From: Sulfitobacter noctilucae
GTDB taxonomy: Bacteria > Pseudomonadota > Alphaproteobacteria > Rhodobacterales > Rhodobacteraceae
Assembly (NCBI RefSeq): GCF_000622365.1
Contig: NZ_JASC01000003.1
Location: forward strand, 1-64,000
Reading direction: 5' to 3'
DNA: 64,000 bases
Part shown: one piece after another, positions 34,337-42,844 of the stretch
Numbering within the stretch: position 1 is the first letter of the stretch
Layout of the letters: every line of letters starts with the position of its first letter
Program-made: the position numbers and the translations under genes
Notes under the pieces: model-generated
The model's input: only the letters and a program-made list of their open reading frames with translations
Told to the model about the DNA's origin: nothing
Databases searched by the model: none

Positions 34337-36192
34337 TTCTTGCTCTTGCCGGTCGGTGCTTTCGTGTCATTGGCAGCATCGGCCTTGGGTTTGTTGCGCG
34401 TAAAGCTGCCTTTGATGTTGCCCATCAGATCCGGTTTGTAGCCTTGGGACCGCATGATCAAATACTGCTGGGTGAAGGTGATCGTGTTGTTCGCGATCCA
34501 GTAAACCACAAGGCCCGAAGCGAAGCTGCCCAGCATGAACATGAAAACCCATGGCATCCAGGCAAAGATCATCTGTTGCGTGGGATCGGTGGGTGCCGGG
34601 TTCAGCTTTTGCTGCAGCCACATGGAAACACCCAGCAAGAGCGGCAGAATACCGATAAAGATCAGCGCCATGAAGCTGGTGGGTTCGGGAGCCGCCCACG
34701 GGGCCAGACCATAAAAGTTAAAGATAGAGGTTGGGTCAGGCGCAGAAAGGTCGTTGAACACGCCGAACCAGGGGGCATGGCGCAGTTCGATCGTGACAAA
34801 GATCACCTTGTAGAGCGAGAAGAAGATCGGGATCTGCATGAGGATCGGCAGACAGCCCGCCGCCGGGTTCACCTTGTTCTTCTTGTACAGCTCCATCATG
34901 CCTTGTTGCATCTTCTGGCGGTCGTCGCCCGCGTCCTTCTTGAGCTTTTCCATCTCGGGCTGAAGCTCTTTCATCTTCGCCATCGAAACGTAGGATTTGT
35001 AGGCGAGCGGGAACAAAACTGCCTTGATGATTAGGGTCAGACCGATGATGGCCCAGCCCATATTGCCGATTAGTTTGTTCAATTCATGCAGCAACCAGAA
35101 AATTGGCTTGGTCAGGAAAAAGAACCAGCCCCAGTCGATGCTATCGATGAATTTCGACACACCGTTTGACTCATAATCACGCAGAACGGCCCATTCCTTG
35201 GCGCCAGCGAACAACTGGGTGCTGATCTCGCTGGTGGCTCCTGCAGCGATTGTTTGCGTCGGCAGGCGCGTAACGGCGCGGTAGATGTCAGTGCGAGCGT
35301 CATAAGTGAGGGCTTGGTCGAATGGTTGACCTGAGCCCGGTATCAAAATCGCCTGCCAGAAGTGATCGGTAAAGCCGATCCAACCTTCGGTGACATTCGC
35401 GGTGACGATGGCCTGACGGCCCCAAGCGGGGTTTACCTCGGATTCTGCGATGTCGTCCCAGTCAGTCTCGATCAACTCGCCGTCTGCAATGGCGACGGCC
35501 CCTTCATGAAGGATGAAAAAGTTTTCGAGATCATCGGGTTGGCTGTGCTGCACGATCATGCCGTAGGGGGCGAGGGTGACCGGTGTCTCACCATCGTTTG
35601 TGACGGTTTGGGTCAGCGAAAACATGTAATTGTCATCAATGCTGATTGTGCGGCCAAAGACCTGACCCGCGCCATTGTCCCACGTGAGGGTAACGGGGCT
35701 GTCCAAAGTCAACGTGTCACCGCTGGTCACTGACCATTCGGTTTCGGGGCCGGGCACGGCATCGGCTGCAATCCCGTTGCCAGCGGCCCAGCCTTGCAGC
35801 GCGTAATAGGCATCAACTGTTCCCTGGGGAGAGAGCATTGTGACGATCGGGGCATCCGGTTCAACTGTCGTGCGGTAGTCTTTTAGTTTCAGATCGTCGA
35901 TTCGACCGCCGAGCAGGGAGATTGAGCCGGTAAGGCGAGGCGTTTCAATCGAAACACGCGGGGCTGTTTCCAACGCAGCTGCGGCCGTTTCGGGCGCGTT
36001 TGCGATGGTAGCAGGGGCTGCACCTTCTGCCGGAGCGGCGGGAATGGCAGCGCCCTCGGTTGAGGTGGTGGTTTGTACAGTACCTTCAACCGGTGCCTCA
36101 GCCTCCGGAGGTGGGAACAGAACGAACCAAGTCAGGATCACCACAAAGCTCAGCGCTGTTGCGAGGATGAGATTTTTGTTCTGTTCGTCCAT
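34333..36192 (-). CDS. yidC: Membrane protein insertase YidC
   Basis: YidC (619 residues) inserts and folds inner-membrane proteins, alone or with Sec. The N-terminal helix is NKNLILATALSFVVILTWFVLFPPP. A large periplasmic beta-domain follows a long Ala/Pro/Glu linker (about 30-90). The conserved C-terminal 60-kDa region has MGWAIIGLTLIIKAVLFPLAYKSY, KMQQGMMELYKKNKVNPAAGCLPILMQIPIFFSLYKV and VVYWIANNTITFTQQYLIMRSQG. First gene of the six-gene reverse string; a 213-bp gap with no gene lies upstream. A weak TTGACC (36253-36258) is seen, without a good -10. Confidence 0.96.
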   Translation of the reverse strand: MDEQNKNLILATALSFVVILTWFVLFPPPEAEAPVEGTVQTTTSTEGAAIPAAPAEGAAPATIANAPETAAAALETAPRVSIETPRLTGSISLLGGRIDDLKLKDYRTTVEPDAPIVTMLSPQGTVDAYYALQGWAAGNGIAADAVPGPETEWSVTSGDTLTLDSPVTLTWDNGAGQVFGRTISIDDNYMFSLTQTVTNDGETPVTLAPYGMIVQHSQPDDLENFFILHEGAVAIADGELIETDWDDIAESEVNPAWGRQAIVTANVTEGWIGFTDHFWQAILIPGSGQPFDQALTYDARTDIYRAVTRLPTQTIAAGATSEISTQLFAGAKEWAVLRDYESNGVSKFIDSIDWGWFFFLTKPIFWLLHELNKLIGNMGWAIIGLTLIIKAVLFPLAYKSYVSMAKMKELQPEMEKLKKDAGDDRQKMQQGMMELYKKNKVNPAAGCLPILMQIPIFFSLYKVIFVTIELRHAPWFGVFNDLSAPDPTSIFNFYGLAPWAAPEPTSFMALIFIGILPLLLGVSMWLQQKLNPAPTDPTQQMIFAWMPWVFMFMLGSFASGLVVYWIANNTITFTQQYLIMRSQGYKPDLMGNIKGSFTRNKPKADAANDTKAPTGKSKK

Positions 36193-36405
36193 AGGAGCGC
36201 CACCTGAATGTCTGCCGAAAACTAGGGTGGTTCAACAGAGTGCAGCCCTAAAGGTCAAGCGGAATCGGGCCATATGCACCGGTTGGTAGCTGTTGTGATC
36301 GGGTGGAAACCAAGACTATGCGCTGGGCGTAACGATCAGCCTTTGATCATCGCCGACTTATCCGGCTGCTAGGTTTGTTGATGCAGAGCGAAATGCGATA
36401 AAGGA

Positions 36406-37947
36406 TCAGTGCTTTTTGCCGTCCATAATTTGAGGCACATCCTCTAGCTTGGCGGTGTGCCGATCAATCCAGTCGAGCGTTTTCTCAAACGGCATGGGAC
36501 GTCCGATGCCAAAGCCCTGCACATGGTCGCAGCCAAGTTGCGCCAGCAGAACATGCTCGCCAACGGTTTCTACCCCTTCGGCAAGCGTTTCGACTTGCAA
36601 CCGCTCCGCCATGGTCAAAATAGCGCTGATCATACGCTGTTGCTCCGGATCGCGGTCCGCTTTCATCACGAAGGAGCGGTCAATTTTGATGCGGCTGACT
36701 GAAAAGCGGCGGATTGAAGCAATAGAGGCTTGACCCGTCCCGAAATCATCCAGATCGACCCGACAGCCCAGCTTGCCCAATGCATTTATGTTCCGCGTGA
36801 TGACATCGTCTGGTGCGCTGGCGACAACTGTCTCCAGTACTTCGACAGCGAGCCTCTCCGGGGTTAAATCGAACCGATCCAGTTCCCATTGGATTTTTTC
36901 GACCAGTTTGGGGTTGTTGAGTTCTGATCCTGCGAAATTTACACCGACCTGCGGCACACTGACGCCGGCCCCGTCCCATGCTTTTAGCGCGGCAAAGGAA
37001 TGATAGATCATCACTTCGGCAAGCCGCTCAAGCTGGCCTGCCTGTTCGACGGCTGGCAGAAATTCGGAAGGCGAAATCATGCCCCGTTCAGGGTGCGTCC
37101 ATCTGGCTAGGGCTTCGAAACCTGTGATCTGGCCCGTATCAGTGGAAATTTGCGGCTGGAACCAAGGTTGTATCTGCCCCGATTCCAGCGCCAAAACGAC
37201 CTCTTCGCGCAGTTCTGCGCGGGCTTTGGTGGCCTGACGCATCTGATCCGAAAATGCACGGATAGACGAAGGTCCCCGGCGTTGCGCTTCGCGCAGTGCA
37301 ATTGCCGCCGCCTCGATCCAATCGCTTCCGCAAGAGCCTGGCGCGCGAGAGTGCTGGCAAAACCCGATGGATGTCGAAACGTAAACGCAGGTGCCATCAA
37401 TCGATACGGGCTCTTCAATGGCGGTCTGCAAACGTCCTGCCAACTGGATGCAAAGCTCAAGATCAAGGTGGCGGACCGGGTCGGTACAGATTGCAAAACG
37501 CGCATCGCCCATCTGCCCAACATTATCGTCGCCGCGCAGGGTCGCGATCACCCTCTCTCCGGCACGCGCGACGACCGTATCGGCGGCTGTCTGGCCATAG
37601 CGTTCAATGATCTGCTCATATTCCTCGATGACGAGAAAAAAGGTCGCGGCCTGCCTGCTGGTGTCAGTGGTGCGGTGATAAATCTGTTCGGTCAGCTCTT
37701 CAAAGGCGCTGCGGTTCAGCACTCCGACAACGGCGTCTCGCGGTACCATTAGTTTGGTATGGAAGCTGCCGCTGGCGAGGTAAACGACAGGTAAGAGGGC
37801 CGCCAAGACAATCAGGGCACCTTCACCACCGAACCAGAAAACCGAAAGGCAAAGTGCTGGCAAAAAGGCGAGAGCAGGCGGTCCGGTAAGAATGGAAGCC
37901 AGTTTGCGCTGGACCTGTCCGACTGCATTTGGCCAAGATTTCACCAT
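36406..37947 (-). CDS. EAL-domain c-di-GMP phosphodiesterase with degenerate GGDEF
   Basis: A 513-residue protein with two N-terminal membrane segments (about 24-60), then a GGDEF-like domain (about 75-235) whose signature is VGQMGDARF, lacking a GGDEF motif, so probably not a cyclase. The EAL domain (about 250-500) looks catalytic: GFEALARW (EAL at 278-280), VGVNFAGSEL, AVEVLETVV, DLDDFGTG, RIKIDRSF, LAEGVET and HVQGFGIGRPM are all there. It should hydrolyse c-di-GMP at the membrane. Isolated between ttcA and yidC, it interrupts an otherwise conserved order. Confidence 0.88.
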   Translation of the reverse strand: MVKSWPNAVGQVQRKLASILTGPPALAFLPALCLSVFWFGGEGALIVLAALLPVVYLASGSFHTKLMVPRDAVVGVLNRSAFEELTEQIYHRTTDTSRQAATFFLVIEEYEQIIERYGQTAADTVVARAGERVIATLRGDDNVGQMGDARFAICTDPVRHLDLELCIQLAGRLQTAIEEPVSIDGTCVYVSTSIGFCQHSRAPGSCGSDWIEAAAIALREAQRRGPSSIRAFSDQMRQATKARAELREEVVLALESGQIQPWFQPQISTDTGQITGFEALARWTHPERGMISPSEFLPAVEQAGQLERLAEVMIYHSFAALKAWDGAGVSVPQVGVNFAGSELNNPKLVEKIQWELDRFDLTPERLAVEVLETVVASAPDDVITRNINALGKLGCRVDLDDFGTGQASIASIRRFSVSRIKIDRSFVMKADRDPEQQRMISAILTMAERLQVETLAEGVETVGEHVLLAQLGCDHVQGFGIGRPMPFEKTLDWIDRHTAKLEDVPQIMDGKKH

Positions 37948-38059
37948 CCGAACTCTCCCATATGCAACTTTTCGCTGCGGTTGAGAGGAGTTAGGGCAAA
38001 AACGGTGACCTGCCGGTTAACGGGGCCACGCAGGTTTCGCAAAAGTTAGCTAAAATTGG

Positions 38060-38905
38060 TTATAAATCACGTTTCAACCCAACGAAATCGAACAAAGCCG
38101 GGTCAAGCAGATGTGAGGGACGCGCCTGTGTCAGGGCGCGAAAGATGATCTGCCGACGGCCCGGGCTGTTAGCCTCCCATCCATCAAGGATTTGCTTGAC
38201 TTGTTGGCGTTGCAAACCGTCCTGCGAGCCGCACAAATCACATGGAATGATCGGGTAATCGAGCGCCTTGGCGAATTTATCACAGTCCGCTTCGGCAACG
38301 TGCGCCAAAGGGCGGAAGACCAGAAGATCGCCTTCTTCGTTCAGGAGTTTCGGCGGCATCGTGGCCAGTCGACCGCCGTGGAACAGGTTCATGAAAAAGG
38401 TCTCAAGAATATCATCGCGGTGGTGACCAAGCACAACCGCAGAGCAACCTTCTTCGCGCGCAATGCGATAGAGGTTGCCGCGCCTGAGACGAGAGCACAG
38501 CGCACAGAACGTCCGACCCGCCGGTATTTTATCCATGACAATTGAATAGGTGTCTTGGTACTCGATCCGGTGCGGCACCCCCATCTTCTCAAGGAATTCT
38601 GGAAGGACTGTTGCGGGAAAATTGGGCTGACCCTGATCGAGATTGCAGGCCAGCAGATCCACTGGCAAAAGCCCACGCCACTGAAGTTCATGCAACACCG
38701 CCAAGAGCGTGTAACTGTCCTTGCCGCCTGACAGACAAACCAGCCAGCGCGGCTTGGGCGCGTCCTGTGGCACCTTCTCGACCATACCATATTGATCAAT
38801 CGCCTCGCGCGTAAGCCGCACGATGCGTTTACGAAGCTTTTTGAACTCCGTTGTCTGAGGTGCGCCGTAGAAGAGCGGGTGAATATCGTCAGGTTGATCC
38901 AGCAT
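38060..38905 (-). CDS. ttcA: tRNA 2-thiocytidine synthetase TtcA
   Basis: TtcA (281 residues) thiolates C32 of some tRNAs. The PP-loop SGGKDS (residues 59-64) and two CxxC pairs ([24 protein letters not shown]) that bind an Fe-S cluster are present, with [19 protein letters not shown] between. The ATG at 38905 ([12 protein letters not shown]) is used. A divergent lipoprotein gene begins 63 bp upstream. Confidence 0.93.
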   Translation of the reverse strand: MLDQPDDIHPLFYGAPQTTEFKKLRKRIVRLTREAIDQYGMVEKVPQDAPKPRWLVCLSGGKDSYTLLAVLHELQWRGLLPVDLLACNLDQGQPNFPATVLPEFLEKMGVPHRIEYQDTYSIVMDKIPAGRTFCALCSRLRRGNLYRIAREEGCSAVVLGHHRDDILETFFMNLFHGGRLATMPPKLLNEEGDLLVFRPLAHVAEADCDKFAKALDYPIIPCDLCGSQDGLQRQQVKQILDGWEANSPGRRQIIFRALTQARPSHLLDPALFDFVGLKRDL

Positions 38906-38968
38906 GACATCGGCTTAGTTGATGGCATCAGCCCGATCAAGCGGCTGGTGCAAAGGAGACGAGACGCG

Positions 38969-39499
38969 ATGCGACTTTTTGTGATACTGGGGACGTTGCT
39001 CGTGCTGCTGACGGCCTGTACCGGCAAACCTGCGATTGACGATGCAAATCTGTCAAACCGCGTGCTGAAAATTGAAGAATTCTTTAACGGGCGTGTGCTG
39101 GCGACAGGACAATTTCAGGATACTTTCGGCACGGTACGGCGACGGTTTGATGTCGAGATCAACGGCACCTGGGATGGCAAAGTGCTCACGCTTATCGAAG
39201 ATTTTGACTACGCCGACGGGACAAAGGAGCAACGCATCTGGCGGATGAGCAAGACCGGGCCAAACACTTGGACGGGCACGGCAGACGGCGTTCTGGGCGA
39301 GGCGAGTGGACAAGCATCAGGGGATGCGTTCAATTGGGTATACCGCATCGACCTGCCGGTGCCCGACGGCACTTTGCGGGTGGCGTTTGACGATTGGCTT
39401 TGGTTGGTCAGTGACACACGGGTCTACAATCGGGCCTACGTCAAGAAATACGGCGTTGATATCGGCGAAGTGCACATCACGTTCGACAAGGTACGTTAG
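38969..39499 (+). CDS. DUF3833-family lipoprotein
   Basis: The 176-residue product has a lipoprotein signal (MRLFVILGTLLVLLTACTG; LTAC lipobox, Cys17) and the beta-rich body of the DUF3833 family (YFNGRVLATGQFQDTFG-like FFNGRVLATGQFQDTFG, RRFDVEINGTWDGKVLTLIEDF, WTGTADGVLGEASG). These are outer-membrane or periplasmic lipoproteins of unknown function. AAAGGAGA precedes the ATG at 38969, so the longer upstream frame is not used. Alone on the forward strand between ttcA and yidD. Confidence 0.85.
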   Translation: MRLFVILGTLLVLLTACTGKPAIDDANLSNRVLKIEEFFNGRVLATGQFQDTFGTVRRRFDVEINGTWDGKVLTLIEDFDYADGTKEQRIWRMSKTGPNTWTGTADGVLGEASGQASGDAFNWVYRIDLPVPDGTLRVAFDDWLWLVSDTRVYNRAYVKKYGVDIGEVHITFDKVR

Positions 39500-39532
39500 A
39501 CAATCTTTAGTGGCCTGCTGAGTTCAACGTCA

Positions 39533-39754
39533 CTACCCAGGCACGTTATCTATGCCGCTTCCACCCCATGGGTGGCACCGGCTAATGCGACGTGCTGCCA
39601 TCCAACCGCCCTTGATGCCACCGTGTTTGGCCAAAGCTTCAAGCGCATATGCGCTGCAAGTAGGATGATAGCGGCAGTTGTATCCCACCCATGGACTGAA
39701 GATAAGGCGGTAACCTTTAACCGGAAGAGACAAAAGGCGGGCGAGGGGCGTCAT
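39533..39754 (-). CDS. yidD: Membrane-protein insertion efficiency factor YidD
   Basis: YidD (73 residues) is a small membrane-associated protein that improves YidC-dependent insertion. YRLIFSPWVGYNCRYHPTCSAYALEALAKHGGIKGGWMAARRISRCHPWGGSGIDNVP carries the Cys and HPTCS features of the family. It overlaps the rnpA stop by four bases, following rpmH-rnpA-yidD order. Confidence 0.94.
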   Translation of the reverse strand: MTPLARLLSLPVKGYRLIFSPWVGYNCRYHPTCSAYALEALAKHGGIKGGWMAARRISRCHPWGGSGIDNVPG

Positions 39755-40188
39755 CGGCTTTTGCCATGCAAAACTGACAGAGCGGCAGTGAAATCAGCCT
39801 GAAGTTGGGCGAACGGGAGATCAGCAGTCGCGCCCTTGCGGCCGATCAGAACATAATCGTGCCCGGGCAGCCCCAGTTGGGGAAGCGCCAGACGGGCAAT
39901 TTCGCGCAGGCGACGCTTGGCGCGGTTGCGTGCCACCGCATTGCCTACCTTTTTTGAGCAGGTGAAACCGGTGCGGATCACGTCTGGCGCAACAGGCTCA
40001 TCAGCGCGGCGTTTGCGCATTTGCAAGACAAACCCCGGTTTCGCTGCATGCGGTGCGCGGGTTGCCCGCTGGAAATCTGCGCGCTGGGTCAGCATGTGCA
40101 AACGTGACAAAACCGCCGGAGGGATGTCTGCGGCACTGGCAAGGTTGCCATCCACGGGATCCTCCGGCGGTTTCAAGGTCTTGGTCAT
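39751..40188 (-). CDS. rnpA: Ribonuclease P protein component
   Basis: RnpA (145 residues) is the protein subunit of RNase P, which matures tRNA 5' ends. The signature KVGNAVARNRAKRRLREIAR is intact, with LTQRADFQRATRA and the C-terminal LIGRKGATADLPFAQLQADF. The N-terminal ~28 residues are an extra acidic segment. It follows rpmH after 10 bp. Confidence 0.94.
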   Translation of the reverse strand: MTKTLKPPEDPVDGNLASAADIPPAVLSRLHMLTQRADFQRATRAPHAAKPGFVLQMRKRRADEPVAPDVIRTGFTCSKKVGNAVARNRAKRRLREIARLALPQLGLPGHDYVLIGRKGATADLPFAQLQADFTAALSVLHGKSR

Positions 40189-40198
40189 CTGGCGCGGT

Positions 40199-40333
40199 TT
40201 ACGCGCTCAGTTTGCTCCGGCCCTGGGCGCGGCGTGCATTAATGATCTTGCGGCCAGCTTTCGTGGCCATACGCGCACGGAAACCGTGGCGGCGCTTGCG
40301 AACGAGGTTCGAAGGTTGAAAGGTGCGTTTCAT
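40199..40333 (-). CDS. rpmH: 50S ribosomal protein L34
   Basis: L34 (44 residues) is the small basic 50S protein adjacent to rnpA in most bacteria. Reverse translation from ATG at 40333 gives [20 protein letters not shown], then [18 protein letters not shown] and a C-terminal RSKLSA, ending in TAA at 40199. It is the first gene of the rpmH-rnpA-yidD operon, with a promoter about 70 bp upstream. Confidence 0.97.
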   Translation of the reverse strand: MKRTFQPSNLVRKRRHGFRARMATKAGRKIINARRAQGRSKLSA

Positions 40334-40403
40334 CGCGTCCTGCTCCATCTAGATAAGTCGCTGGCCTGCGGAATCGGGCAAGGCAGCTGTAATTCAAGCC
40401 CGT

Positions 40404-40432
40404 CCTCTACTGGGGTACAGACGGCAAGTCAA
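40404..40432 (-). promoter_or_regulatory. Promoter of rpmH-rnpA-yidD
   Basis: On the reverse strand TTGACT (40427-40432) and TAGAGG (40404-40409) lie 17 bp apart; the start site would be about 65 bp before the rpmH ATG. Confidence 0.55.
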
Positions 40433-40625
40433 ACCCTGAGCGACGGAAAAGGCGGGGTCTGCAACAATTTCTGTGCTTATTGAGGTCCAATTGTTTCAAT
40501 CCGCAGTGCGGGACCGCGAAAAAGCATGGTTTGTGACCGCTTGTGTCAAGCGACCGTGATCGCCCTATCATGTTAGGCAGGCCTGGGCCATCTAAGGATT
40601 AGACCCAACCGAAAGGAAGCCACAG

Positions 40626-41369
40626 ATGGCGCAGATGACGGACGCAGATAAGGCAAGCAGCGGGACTAGGCGGTATCTGCCCCTGATTGCGATTGCAGTT
40701 GTGGCAATCATCGGTGCGGTCACGCTGCGTGACTATCTGAGTTTCGATATGCTACGCGAGAATCGCGAGGCTTTGCTTGCGTTTCGGGATAGCAATTTCG
40801 TGCTGACGGTTCTGGTTTTTCTGGCCGTCTATATATGTATCGTCGGTTTCTCGCTGCCGGGCGCGTTGATCGCGACCCTGACAGGCGGCTTTTTGTTTGG
40901 CACAGCACTTGGCACGTTCATCAACATCACTGCTGCGACTTCAGGGGCGGTTCTTATCTTTCTTGCAGCACGCATGGGGTTGGGCAACCGGCTGAAGGAA
41001 AGGATGGAGGCTTCGGAAGGGCTCGTTTCCAAGATCAAGAAAGGCATCGACGAAAACCAATGGTCAATGCTGTTTTTCATCCGGTTGGTGCCGGCTGTGC
41101 CGTTCTTCGTCGCCAATCTGATTCCTGCGTTTGTCGGCGTGCCGCTCTACCGCTTTGTGATCTCTACGTTTTTGGGGATCATTCCCGGTAGCCTCGTTTA
41201 TACCTCTGTCGGCGCGGGCTTGGGCGAAGTCTTTGCCAAAGGGCAAAGCCCGAACCTTGGCATCATCTTTGAGCCCCATATCCTGCTGCCGATCCTTGGA
41301 CTATGCGCCCTGTCGGTACTGCCGGTGATCATAAAAGTCGTGACAGGCAAAAAGGAGTTGGTCAAATGA
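40626..41369 (+). CDS. TVP38/TMEM64-family membrane protein
   Basis: A 247-residue membrane protein with about six hydrophobic segments and the SNARE-associated (VTT/DedA-like) domain: GFSLPGALIATLTGGFLFGTALGTFINITAATSGA and FFIRLVPAVPFFVANLIPAFVGVPLYRFVISTFLGIIPGSLVYTSVGAGLG. Relatives are implicated in membrane lipid handling. Its stop overlaps the start of the flavoprotein gene by four bases, so the two are translationally coupled. Confidence 0.88.
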   Translation: MAQMTDADKASSGTRRYLPLIAIAVVAIIGAVTLRDYLSFDMLRENREALLAFRDSNFVLTVLVFLAVYICIVGFSLPGALIATLTGGFLFGTALGTFINITAATSGAVLIFLAARMGLGNRLKERMEASEGLVSKIKKGIDENQWSMLFFIRLVPAVPFFVANLIPAFVGVPLYRFVISTFLGIIPGSLVYTSVGAGLGEVFAKGQSPNLGIIFEPHILLPILGLCALSVLPVIIKVVTGKKELVK

Positions 41370-42784
41370 AGCGGATCAAAACGGATATACTGATCATCGG
41401 TGCCGGTTCCGGGGGGCTCTCGGTCGCTGCCGGGGCTGCGCAGATGGGTGCAGATGTGGTGCTGCTGGAAGGGCACAAGATGGGCGGCGATTGCCTGAAT
41501 TACGGGTGTGTGCCGTCAAAGGCGCTGATTGCCACCGGCAAGGCATCCTATGCCCAACGCCATGCGTCCCAATATGGTGTCGCCAATGGAGCAGGCGAGG
41601 TAGATTACGCTGCCGCCAAGGATCATGTGGCCGATGTGATCGCCCAAATCGCGCCGGTCGACAGCCAGGAACGGTTTGAAGGGTTTGGCATCAATGTGAT
41701 CCGCGAGTTCGGGCGCTTTATCTCATCAGATGAGGTGCAGGCGGGGGACACGATAATCAAGGCGCGGCGCATTGTGATCGCGACTGGATCGTCGCCGCTG
41801 GTGCCCCCGATACCGGGGCTGGAAGAAGTGCCCTATGAGACAAATGAGACTCTGTTCGATCTGCGGGAAAAACCTGATCACCTTCTTATTATTGGCGGCG
41901 GCCCCATTGGTATGGAGATGGCGCAGGCGCATATTCGTATGGGTTGCAAGGTCACGGTGATCGAGGGCAGCGCAGCGCTGGGCAAGGATGATCCTGAATT
42001 GGCTGCTGTGGTGTTGGACAGCCTGCGCGACGAAGGCGTGATCATCGAAGAGAATGCAACAGCCGCATCGGTACGCGGAGCTGCGGGTGCGATAGAAGTC
42101 GAGGCCGAGGATGGCCGCGTTTTCAAAGGCTCGCATTTGTTGATGGCAGTCGGGCGCAAGGCGAATACCGACCGGCTCGATCTGGAAAAGGCCGGGGTGG
42201 AGCCGGAAAAGAACGGGATCAAAGTGGACGATAGCCTGCGCACCACCAACCGTAAGATTTATGCCATCGGTGATGTGGCGGGTGGCCTGCAGTTTACCCA
42301 AGTGGCGGGCTACCATGCGGGTGTGATTATCCGGTCAATGCTGTTTGGCCTGCCGTCCAAGGCCAAAACGAGCCATATTCCTTGGGCTACCTATACGGAA
42401 CCGGAGCTTGCGCAGGTCGGCCTGACCGAAGCGCAGGCGCAAAGCAAGCACGGTTCAGCGCTGGAAGTTGTGCGGTTCCATTACGATCACAACGACCGTG
42501 CGATCGCCGAGCGGAAAACCAAAGGCTTTATTAAGGTCATGGTCGCCAAGGGTCGGCCCGTGGGGGCGTCGATTGTCGGATATCAGGCGGGAGAACTGAT
42601 CAACCTCTGGGCGCTCGCGCTGGCCAATCGCATGAAAATGAGCCAGATTGCAGCCATGGTTGCTCCCTATCCGACAATTGGCGAGATTAACAAACGCGCG
42701 GCAGGTGCCTATTTCAGCCCACGGCTGTTCGAAAGCGCACTGGTCAAACGGGTTGTTGGCTTTGTTCAGCGGTTTCTGCCGTGA
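41366..42784 (+). CDS. FAD-dependent pyridine-nucleotide-disulfide oxidoreductase (DLDH/MerA-like)
   Basis: A 472-residue flavoprotein. FAD-binding TDILIIGAGSGGLS at the N-terminus, redox-active CLNYGCVPSK (Cys43, Cys48), NAD(P)-binding LLIIGGGPIGMEMAQA, and AIGDVAGGLQFTQVAGYHAG are all present. In true dihydrolipoamide dehydrogenases the C-terminal motif has a catalytic His before PTxxE; here the segment reads MVAPYPTIGE, with no His in that place. It is therefore a homologue rather than a proven E3 enzyme. TVP38-flavoprotein pairing is recurrent in bacteria, as I recall. Coupled to the upstream membrane protein; HK follows 60 bp later. Confidence 0.85.
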   Translation: MKRIKTDILIIGAGSGGLSVAAGAAQMGADVVLLEGHKMGGDCLNYGCVPSKALIATGKASYAQRHASQYGVANGAGEVDYAAAKDHVADVIAQIAPVDSQERFEGFGINVIREFGRFISSDEVQAGDTIIKARRIVIATGSSPLVPPIPGLEEVPYETNETLFDLREKPDHLLIIGGGPIGMEMAQAHIRMGCKVTVIEGSAALGKDDPELAAVVLDSLRDEGVIIEENATAASVRGAAGAIEVEAEDGRVFKGSHLLMAVGRKANTDRLDLEKAGVEPEKNGIKVDDSLRTTNRKIYAIGDVAGGLQFTQVAGYHAGVIIRSMLFGLPSKAKTSHIPWATYTEPELAQVGLTEAQAQSKHGSALEVVRFHYDHNDRAIAERKTKGFIKVMVAKGRPVGASIVGYQAGELINLWALALANRMKMSQIAAMVAPYPTIGEINKRAAGAYFSPRLFESALVKRVVGFVQRFLP

Positions 42785-42844
42785 CGCGAGGGGCATTCGC
42801 CAAAGGCGGCATCCCCTCCGCCGTCCTGCGAAAGTAGGGGCACG

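Noticed and set aside
36253..36258. Promoter TTGACC before yidC on the reverse strand
   Set aside because: No acceptable -10 at 16-18 bp; left as a weak observation only.
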